DNA of 64,000 nucleotides from DAOPKN01 sp035391225 (lineage in GTDB: Bacteria; Thermotogota; Thermotogae; MWEM01): positions 1 through 64,000 of the forward strand of contig DAOPKN010000004.1 of NCBI GenBank assembly GCA_035391225.1, given 5' to 3'. The first letter of the stretch is position 1. Each line of letters begins with the position of its first letter. Below are positions 48,234-56,363 of the stretch, piece after piece. Made by a program: the position numbers and the translations under genes. Under the pieces are notes generated by a model, which did not search any database, was not told the DNA's origin, and saw nothing but the letters and a program-made list of their open reading frames with translations.

Positions 48234-50312
48234 ATGCGAAAAATCCACTTTTTACTGGGAGTGCACAACCATCAGCCCGTTGGGAACTTCGACTTCGTGA
48301 TTCAAGAAGCCTTTGAGCGAGCCTACCGACCCTTTATTCAAACCCTCCAGAAATACCCGGAAATCAAGTGTACGTTCCATTTTAGTGGTTTCCTGCTGGA
48401 ATGGATGTCCCAAAATGCCCCGGATTGCATTCAAATGCTCAAGTCCATGGCCCAAAACCAGCAAGTGGAGCTCTTTTCCGGTGGATACTACGAGCCCATC
48501 CTGTCCATCATCCCGGAAAAGGATCGGGTGCTGCAAATCAAGGGAATGTCCACGCTGATCGAGCGGCTTTTCGACGTGCAACCCAAGGGATTGTGGTTGG
48601 CGGAACGCGTGTGGGAACCCCACCTGGCCTCGGTGCTTGCCAAATCCGGGATCGAGTACGTTGCATTGGACGATGGCCATTTCAAGAACGCCGGCCATTA
48701 CGATGATGAGCTCAACGGCTATTTCATCACCGAAGATTGCGGGTACCCTTTGAAAGTATTCCCCATGAACAAACGGTTGCGCTACCTCGTGCCCTTCGAA
48801 GCCCCGGAGCAAACCATCCAATTCTTGCGGGAACGTGCCACCGAGAACGGGGAAAACATGTTTGTTTCCTTTGACGACGGCGAAAAATTCGGAACCTGGC
48901 CGGGCACCCACGATTTGCTGTACAAGGAACGCTGGCTGGAGCGCTTTTTCGCGTTGCTCGTGGAAAACAGTTCCTGGTTGGAAACCAACACGTTTTCGGG
49001 CTATTCCCAGAAGTACAAACCGCGCGCCCGCACGTACATCCCCAGTTCCGGTTACCCGGAGATGATGGTTTGGGCCCTTCCCAGCCGTGCCCGTTCCCAC
49101 TTCGAGCGGCTGAAGGAAGATATGAAGCGGCAGGGTTTCTGGGAAAAGTACTCCATGTTCCTGAAGGCGGGGTTCTGGCGGACGTTCCTTTCGAAGTACA
49201 CCGAAGCCAACCTCATGCACAAGAAAATGTTGTTCATTCGCTCCCAGTACACCGACGAGATGCCGGAATCCATCCTGGAAAACATCCACAAAAGCCAGGC
49301 AAACGACGCGTACTGGCACGGTTTCTTCGGGGGGCTGTACCTGCCCAACCTGCGGGCCAGCGTGTACGAACACCTGATCAAAGCGCAAAAAGAGATCGAC
49401 CAATTCCTGCATCCACAACAAGATTTCATCGAAGTACTGGAAAAAGACATCGACATGGATGGCAGCAAGGAAGTGCTGATCAACACACGCAAGTTCTGCC
49501 TGGGGATTTCGCCGGAAAAGGGAGGGCGTATCTTCGAAATCTCGGTGAAGGACCGGAACCTCAACCTTTCCAACACCCTTTCGCGCCGCTTCGAACCCTA
49601 CCACGAAAAGATCACCAATGGTTCCCCGCACGGGGACAATGGAGGGCTGGTACTCAAGGAAAAGGGGTTGGAGAAATACTTGCACTACGATTGGTACGAG
49701 CGTTTTTCCATGATGGACCACTTCTTCGGGGAATGGAACGACTTGAGCAAGTTTTCCCGCTCGCGGTACCCCGAACAGGGGGACTTTGTCAACCAGCGCT
49801 ACGATTACAAGGTGACAGGGCGAGACACCGGCGAGGTGAAACTGTGGCGGCGCGGGCACGTTTGGGTGGGATCGCGCTGGTTGCCGGTGAAAGTGGAGAA
49901 AAGCCTGCAAATCGAGGACGACGGTTTCTTCGTCACCCATTGCATAACCAACGAATCCGATGAGACCATTCCGCTCTCCTTCGGGTGCGAGTACAACATC
50001 AACCTCATGGCACCCAATTCCTCGGAGCGGTACTTCTACTGCCCGGAGTTCGAGAAAAAGACACTGGGCGAGTCCGGCCGGGTGAAAGCCACTTTCTTCG
50101 GTGCGCGCAGCGAGTACGAGGGGGTGGATGTATTTTTCCAACCCAACCGTGAGGTGGAATTCTGGTTTTTCCCTGTGTACACGGTTTCCTACTCCGAGTC
50201 CGGGCTGGAACGCATTTACCAGAGTTCCAGCATTACCCCGGTATACCGATTCCAGTTGGAGCCCATGGGCATGTTCCAATCCGAACTCAAGGTGAAGATC
50301 CAGTTGATCTGA
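48234..50312 (+). CDS. GH57 glycoside hydrolase (alpha-amylase / 4-alpha-glucanotransferase type)
   Basis: 692 residues, matching AmyA and 4-alpha-glucanotransferases of thermophiles. The GH57 conserved regions are visible: HNHQP (~11), SGGYYEPIL (~83), WLAERVWEPH with the nucleophile Glu (~123) and FVSFDDGEKFGTWPG with the acid/base Asp (~214). Residues ~300-390 and ~390-692 are the helical and beta-sandwich domains of the family (DGSKEVLINTRKFCLGISP; NGSPHGDNGGLVLKEKG). No signal peptide, so it acts on intracellular glucans or maltodextrins. SD GGGGGGATT. Confidence 0.95.
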   Translation: MRKIHFLLGVHNHQPVGNFDFVIQEAFERAYRPFIQTLQKYPEIKCTFHFSGFLLEWMSQNAPDCIQMLKSMAQNQQVELFSGGYYEPILSIIPEKDRVLQIKGMSTLIERLFDVQPKGLWLAERVWEPHLASVLAKSGIEYVALDDGHFKNAGHYDDELNGYFITEDCGYPLKVFPMNKRLRYLVPFEAPEQTIQFLRERATENGENMFVSFDDGEKFGTWPGTHDLLYKERWLERFFALLVENSSWLETNTFSGYSQKYKPRARTYIPSSGYPEMMVWALPSRARSHFERLKEDMKRQGFWEKYSMFLKAGFWRTFLSKYTEANLMHKKMLFIRSQYTDEMPESILENIHKSQANDAYWHGFFGGLYLPNLRASVYEHLIKAQKEIDQFLHPQQDFIEVLEKDIDMDGSKEVLINTRKFCLGISPEKGGRIFEISVKDRNLNLSNTLSRRFEPYHEKITNGSPHGDNGGLVLKEKGLEKYLHYDWYERFSMMDHFFGEWNDLSKFSRSRYPEQGDFVNQRYDYKVTGRDTGEVKLWRRGHVWVGSRWLPVKVEKSLQIEDDGFFVTHCITNESDETIPLSFGCEYNINLMAPNSSERYFYCPEFEKKTLGESGRVKATFFGARSEYEGVDVFFQPNREVEFWFFPVYTVSYSESGLERIYQSSSITPVYRFQLEPMGMFQSELKVKIQLI

Positions 50313-50327
50313 AAGGAAGGGTGCAAC

Positions 50328-51371
50328 TTGTTTCCTGAATTACACGTGAACACCAACGCCATCGCCTCCAATGCCCAAGTGTTGCGCGAGCGCTGCAAAC
50401 GGGTGGGCGTTGATGTGGCTGCCGTGACAAAGGTTGTTTGTGCCGATCTGACCATTTCTCAAGCACTGGTACAGTCGGGGGTTACCATGCTGGCGGATTC
50501 CCGCTTGCAGAACCTTCGAAAATTGCAGGCGGCGGGGTGGGACGTTCCGCTTCTTTTGCTGCGTGTTCCGATGCTTGGCGAAATCCCGCAGCTGGTGGAT
50601 ACCGCGGACCTGGTACTCGTTTCGGAGTTACGTTCCGTGCAAGAAATCTTGGGGGCAAAAGGACGAAAGAAACCCGGGATGCTCTACATGGTGGACGTGG
50701 GAGATTTGCGAGAGGGCGTGTGGATTGAACAGGCCTACGACGAAATCGCACGGGCCCAGCAAATGGCGCAAGAACGATTGGTGGGCGTTGGCACCAACCT
50801 GGGGTGTTTCGGAGGGGTTCTGCCGGATGTGCAAAACATGGGCAAGATCGTGGAGCTGGCGCGGGCCTTTTCTTTGCCCATCGTTTCTGGAGGCAACACC
50901 GCCGCGTTGTACCTGGTGGAGAACCAAAGCCTTCCGCAGGGAGTGAATCATTTCCGACTCGGCGAAAGCATCATGCTGGGAACGGACGTGACCGGAAACC
51001 GACAGGTGCCCGGAACACGCCAAGACACCTTTCGATTGGTGGCGCAAGTGGTGGAGGCAAAACAAAAACCCTCTGTTCCCCGAGGAACGATTGGCCAAGA
51101 CGCTTTTGGACGCGTGCCGCATTTCGTCGACAAGGGGTGGCGGAAAAAAGCGATTTTGGCGGTGGGGGAGCAAGACATTCAGCCGGATGGCCTGATCCCT
51201 CTCCAGGAAGGGATAGAAGTGTTGCACGCCAGCTCCGACCACACCATCATTGACGTGACCCGCTGCCCCGAAGAAATTTGCGTGGGCGACACCGTGGCTT
51301 TTGGGCTTACGTATGGGGCTTTACTGCGTGCCATGACCTCGGAGTATGTTCAGAAAAAATTTGTGGTATAA
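50328..51371 (+). CDS. PLP-dependent amino acid racemase, ornithine-racemase (Orr)-like
   Basis: 347 residues from TTG 50328 (GGAAGGG upstream). Alanine-racemase-type TIM barrel with the PLP lysine in VAAVTKVVCADLTISQALV, then TMLADSRLQNLRKLQ, MVDVGDLREGVW, GVGTNLGCFGG, SGGNTAALYLVEN and FRLGESIMLGTDV. The order and wording match Orr, which interconverts D- and L-ornithine in amino-acid fermenters, more than alanine racemase. Substrate is not proven. Its stop codon overlaps the promoter of the SLH protein. Confidence 0.88.
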   Translation: MFPELHVNTNAIASNAQVLRERCKRVGVDVAAVTKVVCADLTISQALVQSGVTMLADSRLQNLRKLQAAGWDVPLLLLRVPMLGEIPQLVDTADLVLVSELRSVQEILGAKGRKKPGMLYMVDVGDLREGVWIEQAYDEIARAQQMAQERLVGVGTNLGCFGGVLPDVQNMGKIVELARAFSLPIVSGGNTAALYLVENQSLPQGVNHFRLGESIMLGTDVTGNRQVPGTRQDTFRLVAQVVEAKQKPSVPRGTIGQDAFGRVPHFVDKGWRKKAILAVGEQDIQPDGLIPLQEGIEVLHASSDHTIIDVTRCPEEICVGDTVAFGLTYGALLRAMTSEYVQKKFVV

Positions 51372-51372
51372 T
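51364..51372 (+). promoter_or_regulatory. Extended -10 promoter of the SLH/coiled-coil gene
   Basis: TGG-TATAAT overlapping the racemase stop, 41 bp before the ATG. A strong promoter is expected for an abundant envelope protein. Confidence 0.65.
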
Positions 51373-51412
51373 CGTGTAGTGAAAGACATTATCGAAAGGG
51401 GGAAACGTTCGA

Positions 51413-52564
51413 ATGAAAAGGTTTGTTATTTCTGTTGTGATTATGCTGTTTGTGGGGGTTTTCGGTTTTTCTCAAATTCCATTTAGTGATGTACCCCTTG
51501 ATCACTGGGCGTACGAGGCCGTGCGCACCCTCCTTGAAGCCGGTGTTGTGAGCGGCATGCCGGATGGAACCTACGATGGGAATTCCAATGCAACCCGCTA
51601 CCAGATTGCCGTGTACCTGTATCGTGCCATTGAGTACCTCAAATCGGACTTGCCGTACCTCAAGGCCGAATCCATGGCGGAGTTCATCAATCAACTCGAT
51701 AATATGCGATCCCTGGTGGATTCCGTTGCCAAGAATGCCGAGAACCTGGGGTCGGAATACTCCAAGCTCAACAACCAGGTACAGGCCCTCAAGAACGACG
51801 TGGATGAAATGGGTGTGATGAAAACCACCTTCAACACGCTGAGTTCCCGCATTACCACGATTGAAAACAGCTACTCCAGCCTGAAGAGTGATGTGACTTC
51901 CCTGCAGGGAACCGTGGCGGGAATGAACAGCAAGGTCATTAACCTCGAAAACAACATCCGGGGTTTCGAATCGTCCATTTCTGCGCTGCAAAGGGACGTG
52001 AGCCAAGACAAGCAGAACATTGCCAACATGCAGGCAGATTTCAAAAGCTTGCAGTCGTTGCTGGGCGGCGTCAACGTGCTGGAGGTGCGTTCCCAGGTGA
52101 ATCGGAACACCGGGGAAATTACCCAGCTCCGATCGGACCTGACGGCTGTCAATGACCTCATTTCTCCGCTGGATGCACGTGTCACGAAGAACGAGAACGA
52201 TACCAAAACCTTGAATTCCAAGTTCTCTGCGCTGGACCTGTACACCAAGAACCTGGGGGCAAGGGCAGACGGATTGGAAACGAGCCTTACCAGCCTTTCC
52301 GCGGATTACGAGGGTTTCAAGAGTGATATCCTCACCCGCGTTTCCAAGAACAGCTCCGATATCCTTAACCATTCTCGGCAAATCCAGGACCTGGAACTTC
52401 GCATGGACGCCCAATACCAGGAACTGTCCAAGAAGGTCAAGTTGCCCACGTACCTTGCCATTGGAGGCATCGTGCTGGGTGCCGGTGGGGTTGCGCTCGG
52501 GGTCATCAACTACTTGAACGCCAAGACACTGTACGATATGGTGAATACCACCGAAGGAGAATAG
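51413..52564 (+). CDS. SLH-domain, coiled-coil envelope protein (Omp-alpha/OmpM-like spacer)
   Basis: 383 residues. Signal peptide (ISVVIMLFVGVFGFSQ), one SLH domain (PFSDVPLDHWAYEAVRTLLE, GVVSGMPDGTYDG, TRYQIAVYLYRAIEYL), about 280 residues of continuous coiled coil (LDNMRSLVDSVAKNAENLGS to LELRMDAQYQELSKKVK) and a C-terminal hydrophobic segment (LAIGGIVLGAGGVALGVINYL) with a short tail. This matches Thermotoga Omp-alpha: SLH bound to the wall, coiled coil across the periplasm, C-terminus in the outer membrane. OmpM-type proteins of Synergistota and Negativicutes instead end in a beta-barrel, which is absent here. Followed by a strong terminator. Confidence 0.88.
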   Translation: MKRFVISVVIMLFVGVFGFSQIPFSDVPLDHWAYEAVRTLLEAGVVSGMPDGTYDGNSNATRYQIAVYLYRAIEYLKSDLPYLKAESMAEFINQLDNMRSLVDSVAKNAENLGSEYSKLNNQVQALKNDVDEMGVMKTTFNTLSSRITTIENSYSSLKSDVTSLQGTVAGMNSKVINLENNIRGFESSISALQRDVSQDKQNIANMQADFKSLQSLLGGVNVLEVRSQVNRNTGEITQLRSDLTAVNDLISPLDARVTKNENDTKTLNSKFSALDLYTKNLGARADGLETSLTSLSADYEGFKSDILTRVSKNSSDILNHSRQIQDLELRMDAQYQELSKKVKLPTYLAIGGIVLGAGGVALGVINYLNAKTLYDMVNTTEGE

Positions 52565-52586
52565 AGTTTCCATAACACAGCATGGG

Positions 52587-52610
52587 GCGCCCGTTTTGGG
52601 CGCTTTTTTT
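52587..52610 (+). terminator. Intrinsic terminator after the SLH protein gene
   Basis: GCGCCC-GTTTT-GGGCGC with seven T residues. Confidence 0.93.
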
Positions 52611-52632
52611 CGTTGTGGCGCACCGATGGACA

Positions 52633-52641
52633 TGGTATAAT
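52633..52641 (+). promoter_or_regulatory. Extended -10 promoter of the purine nucleoside phosphorylase operon
   Basis: TGG-TATAAT, 47 bp before the ATG at 52689. The genes to 59700 follow with short gaps and may share this promoter. Confidence 0.6.
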
Positions 52642-52688
52642 CAAGGCCATGCGGTGACCATGAGGAGCATCCGGAAGGGAGAAGCAGA

Positions 52689-53519
52689 ATGAAAAAGCTC
52701 AACGAAAAGTGCCTGGAGTCCAAGCAAGCGATTCAGAAGGAGTTGGGGCAGGTTCCACCGGTGGACCTTGCGTTGGTTTTGGGGTCTGGCCTTGGTTTCT
52801 TGGCCGAACAGCTGGAGGAGAGGAAGGTCGTACCCTATACCAGCATCCCGCATTTCTTGCAGTCCACTGCCATTGGGCATGCGGGAAACCTGGTTTTCGG
52901 CAAACTGGCGGGAAAGGATGTCGCCATCATGCAGGGACGCTTTCATGCGTACGAGGGCTATCCCTTGGCGCAAACCGTTTACCCGGTGTATTTCCTGCAA
53001 TCGTTGGGCGCCCGTGGATTGCTGGCGACCAACGCGGCGGGCGGGATCAACCTGGAATTCCAGTCCGGGGAATTGGTGGCGATCGAAGACGTGATCAATT
53101 TCTCGGGCCAAAACCCCTTGATCGGTCCCAACGACGACGCAGTGGGCCCCCGCTTCCCGGACATGTCCTGCGTGTTGGATCCCGGATGGTTTGCACGTGC
53201 ACAAGCCAAATGGAAGGAAAAGAACAGGGTGCTCAAGAAAGGGGTATACATCTTCTGCTTGGGACCCAGTTACGAAACACCCGCGGAAATCCGTGCGTTT
53301 CGCCAGCTTGGAGCCGACATGGTGGGGATGTCCACGGTTCCGGAGATGATTGCCGCCCGGCATTGCGGGCTGCAAATCTTTGGCATCTCCTGTGTCACGA
53401 ACATGGCAGCGGGGGTTGTGGACCAGGAACTGTCCCACCAGGAAGTCATGGATACCGCAAACCGGGTGAAAAATACCTTTGCCTCGCTGGTGAAAACGGT
53501 CGTGGAAGCATTTGAATGA
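52689..53519 (+). CDS. punA: Purine nucleoside phosphorylase (trimeric class)
   Basis: 276 residues. It phosphorolyses inosine and guanosine nucleosides in salvage. LVLGSGLGFLAEQLE (phosphate loop), IMQGRFHAYEGYPLAQTVYPV, TNAAGGINLEFQSGELV, GPSYETPAEIRAF and GMSTVPEMIAARHCGL are the class signatures, including the active-site His, Glu and the Met-Ser-Thr segment. The next gene overlaps it as ATGA. Confidence 0.97.
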   Translation: MKKLNEKCLESKQAIQKELGQVPPVDLALVLGSGLGFLAEQLEERKVVPYTSIPHFLQSTAIGHAGNLVFGKLAGKDVAIMQGRFHAYEGYPLAQTVYPVYFLQSLGARGLLATNAAGGINLEFQSGELVAIEDVINFSGQNPLIGPNDDAVGPRFPDMSCVLDPGWFARAQAKWKEKNRVLKKGVYIFCLGPSYETPAEIRAFRQLGADMVGMSTVPEMIAARHCGLQIFGISCVTNMAAGVVDQELSHQEVMDTANRVKNTFASLVKTVVEAFE

Positions 53520-54706
53520 TCGTATTGCATACCCGGAAGGGACGGGAAAAAAAGCTGCAGAACAACTACCTCTGGCTCTTTTCCGAAGACCTGGGTGATA
53601 CCCTGGCGGATGAAAGCAGCGGCATTGCCAACCTTTTTTCCGCGGAGGGTGTTTTCCTGGGAAAAGGATTGTACCAAAGCCAGTCGCACAAACCCTTTCG
53701 CTTGCTATCGACCCTGGATCGCCCGATAGACCGGGCCTTTTTCCAAGAGCGTTTCGCGCAGGCCGCGCAACGCAGGATTCCCTTCTTTCCCCAACCCGTG
53801 TACCGTTTGGTGCATGGTGAGGCTGATTTTTTGCCCGGGTTGATCGTGGACCGTTACGGGGATGTTTTCGTGCTGCAGTTGCGTCACGTGGCACTCGAAC
53901 CCTTCAAGGAGGCGATTGTGAGCGCTTTGCGCGCACTTTTTCCCGAAACCAAGGGGGTGCTCGAACGCAGCGATTTCGCGTCCACGCCGGAGCATGCGCT
54001 GCACCGGAAACGGGGGGTCTTGTGGGGAGAAGTACCCGAAGAAGTGGTGATTTGCGAGAACGGGGTGCAACAGGCGGTACCGTTGCTACAGGGGCAGAAG
54101 ACGGGCTTTTTCCTTGACCAGCGGTGGAATTGGCAGCGCGCGGTGCAACTCGTGCAGCAACTGGGTCTTTCGGGGCAACGAGTCCTGGACCTGTTTTGCT
54201 ACACCGGGGGTTTTTCGCTGCACCTGGCAAAAGGGGTGCAGATGCGTTGCCAAGGGGTGGACAAATCCGCGGATGCGGTGGAATGGGCCAACCGGAACGC
54301 ATCGGCCAACGGTTTGTCGTCGCTGTGCGCGTTTGCCCAGGCGGACGCTTTTTCCTGGGAACCCTCCCGGAAGGATTTTCGCTTCGTGGTGATCGATCCA
54401 CCCGCGCTCGTGAAATCCCCCAGGGAGTTGAAAACGGCCAAGGCTCTCCTGGCAAACCTTTGCGCAAGGGTCTTTCGCTGGATGGATGACCCGGGAGTTT
54501 TGGCGCTTTTCAGTTGCGCCTACTTCCTGGGATGGCCCGAGTTGGAGGAGATCGCTCGCCGCGCAGCCGCCGATACGGGGAAGGTACTGCACGTGCTCGA
54601 TCAGACGCGCCAACCTCCCGATCACCCTTGGCTGCTCCAGATGCCCGAAACACTGTACTTGCGCGGTCTTTGGCTACAGGTGAGCGAAAATCGCGGGCGT
54701 CAATGA
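53516..54706 (+). CDS. Class I SAM-dependent rRNA methyltransferase with PUA domain (RlmI-like)
   Basis: 396 residues. N-terminal PUA-like domain (MIVLHTRKGREKKLQNNYLW), linker RLVHGEADFLPGLIVDRYGD and Rossmann methyltransferase with the SAM motif RVLDLFCYTGGFSLHLAKG, and the catalytic-region FVVIDPPALVKSPREL. RlmI methylates C5 of 23S rRNA cytosine 1962; the exact target here is inferred. FSCAYFLG holds the late Cys typical of 5-methylcytosine enzymes. It is coupled to the phosphorylase gene (ATGA). Confidence 0.92.
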   Translation: MIVLHTRKGREKKLQNNYLWLFSEDLGDTLADESSGIANLFSAEGVFLGKGLYQSQSHKPFRLLSTLDRPIDRAFFQERFAQAAQRRIPFFPQPVYRLVHGEADFLPGLIVDRYGDVFVLQLRHVALEPFKEAIVSALRALFPETKGVLERSDFASTPEHALHRKRGVLWGEVPEEVVICENGVQQAVPLLQGQKTGFFLDQRWNWQRAVQLVQQLGLSGQRVLDLFCYTGGFSLHLAKGVQMRCQGVDKSADAVEWANRNASANGLSSLCAFAQADAFSWEPSRKDFRFVVIDPPALVKSPRELKTAKALLANLCARVFRWMDDPGVLALFSCAYFLGWPELEEIARRAAADTGKVLHVLDQTRQPPDHPWLLQMPETLYLRGLWLQVSENRGRQ

Positions 54707-54722
54707 CGTGGAGGTGTTACCC

Positions 54723-55796
54723 TTGTTTTCCCTAAAAAAGAAGATGGAGGAGATCCGCGAGCGCTTTTCGCAGGTCAACCAACAGCTTTCGGATCCCAAA
54801 ATGCTACAGGATATCGAAAAGTATACCGCCCTTTCCAAGGAGCATGCCACGTTGCGGGAAATAACCGTGCAAATCGACCGGTGGCAGGAACTCTCCGAGG
54901 AATGCCAGAGCCTCAAAGAGGTCATCGCTTCCGGTGACCCGGAACTGGAGGAAATGGCCCGTTCGGAGCTGGAAGAGGCCCATTTGAACCAGCAGAAGCT
55001 GGAACGCAAGATCACCCGCTTGCTTGTTCCCGCGGATCCCGCGGACAAGAACAATGCCATCCTCGAAATCCGTGCGGGTACCGGTGGGGAGGAAGCCGCC
55101 CTTTTCGCGGGTGAAATCTTCCGCATGTATTCTCGCTACGCTGATGCGAAGGGATGGAAGATCGAAATCCTGGACGAAAGTCCCACCGACTTGGGAGGGA
55201 TCAAGGAGATCGTGGCACGTGTCCAGGGGGAAGGCGTGTACGGTGTTCTGAAGTTCGAGGCGGGTGTACATCGCGTGCAAAGGGTTCCCGCTACGGAAGC
55301 GGGGGGGCGCGTGCATACCTCCTCGGCAACGGTGGTGGTTCTTCCGGAAATTAGCCACGATATCCAGGTGGACATTGATCCCGATGACTTGAAAATCGAC
55401 GTGTACCGGGCCTCTGGCGCAGGAGGGCAGCACGTGAACCGTACCGAATCCGCGGTTCGCATTACGCACTTGCCCAGTGGGATCGTTGTGACGTGCCAAA
55501 ACGAGCGATCGCAGCATCAAAACCGCGCCCAGGCGATGGGAGTTCTCAAGTCAAAGCTATACGAGCGCCAGCGCTTGGAAAAAGAATCCAAGCTTTCCTC
55601 GCAACGAAAGAGCTTGATCGGTTCCGGGGATCGCAGCGAGAAAATCCGGACCTACAACTATCCCCAGAACCGGCTCACCGATCACCGGATCCATTTCACG
55701 TCCTATCGCTTGGGTGATTTTCTCGAAGGCGACCTGGACGAGCTCCTCGAAGCGCTGATGGAGGAAGAAACGGCCCAAAAAGTAGCCGAGGCATGA
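54723..55796 (+). CDS. prfA: Peptide chain release factor 1
   Basis: 357 residues from TTG 54723, with GGAGGTG six bases upstream (GTG 54708 overlaps the SD). It ends translation at UAA and UAG. The GGQ motif is in SGAGGQHVNRTESAVRITHL, and GSGDRSEKIRTYNYPQNRLTDHRI-type sequence marks RF1. It is likely to be modified by PrmC, which is not encoded here. Confidence 0.97.
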   Translation: MFSLKKKMEEIRERFSQVNQQLSDPKMLQDIEKYTALSKEHATLREITVQIDRWQELSEECQSLKEVIASGDPELEEMARSELEEAHLNQQKLERKITRLLVPADPADKNNAILEIRAGTGGEEAALFAGEIFRMYSRYADAKGWKIEILDESPTDLGGIKEIVARVQGEGVYGVLKFEAGVHRVQRVPATEAGGRVHTSSATVVVLPEISHDIQVDIDPDDLKIDVYRASGAGGQHVNRTESAVRITHLPSGIVVTCQNERSQHQNRAQAMGVLKSKLYERQRLEKESKLSSQRKSLIGSGDRSEKIRTYNYPQNRLTDHRIHFTSYRLGDFLEGDLDELLEALMEEETAQKVAEA

Positions 55797-55808
55797 GGGA
55801 TTCCGGGG

Positions 55809-56348
55809 ATGATGGCAGAATTCCTATCGGGGTTGGCGTTGGCGGCCCTGGTCATGGTACTGTTTGCCACCATACTGGTGACATCCACGCAGCTGTTTAC
55901 CGCCCAGGTTTCTGCGCTCGAGTCTTCCACGCAGGCTTCCCAGCTGCAGATGTTGCTGCAAGGTGACTTGTTCGTGAGGCGGCGCTCTCCGATTTACCAC
56001 ACGCTGCATCCCAGCCAGAAGGTACACCTGCTGGGATTTTGGGAGGAAACCGCCGATGGCGAATGGAAATTCGTGTGCTACCAGCTGCGCACCAACGACA
56101 CGGGGGAGCTGCTCCAGTTCCGCCGCTACGTCATTGACCCGGAAAATGCGACCGTTCCCGGGCGGAAGGTACAGATGGAGTTGTTTATCCAAAACATGCA
56201 GCAAGGCACGTACCAAAACCCTTCGCCCTTTTTCACGCGGAACGATTACACTCCACTTGCACAGGCCGCCACCTTTTTTCACGAAGAGCAGTTGTCGGTT
56301 CTGGCGATGGCGCAGGTGCGTTTCTATTTCCCGGGAATCTCGGAATAA
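55809..56348 (+). CDS. Pilin-like membrane protein of unknown function
   Basis: 179 residues. An N-terminal hydrophobic helix (LALAALVMVLFATILVTSTQ) leads into an amphipathic helix (ALESSTQASQLQMLLQGDL) and a beta-rich C-terminal domain, the layout of type IV or type II pseudopilins (GspJ/PilW style). The usual leader with Gly at the cut site and Glu at +5 is missing; the mature part would start AEFLSG. A stop codon lies just upstream, so no longer leader exists. Prepilin peptidase is two genes downstream, which supports a pilin connection, but processing is doubtful. Confidence 0.65.
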   Translation: MMAEFLSGLALAALVMVLFATILVTSTQLFTAQVSALESSTQASQLQMLLQGDLFVRRRSPIYHTLHPSQKVHLLGFWEETADGEWKFVCYQLRTNDTGELLQFRRYVIDPENATVPGRKVQMELFIQNMQQGTYQNPSPFFTRNDYTPLAQAATFFHEEQLSVLAMAQVRFYFPGISE

Positions 56349-56363
56349 GCGAGGCGATGTTAC

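Noticed and set aside
48252..50279. 675-codon open frame antisense to the GH57 gene
   Set aside because: The plus strand holds all GH57 motifs; the antisense frame is a shadow without SD or family features.
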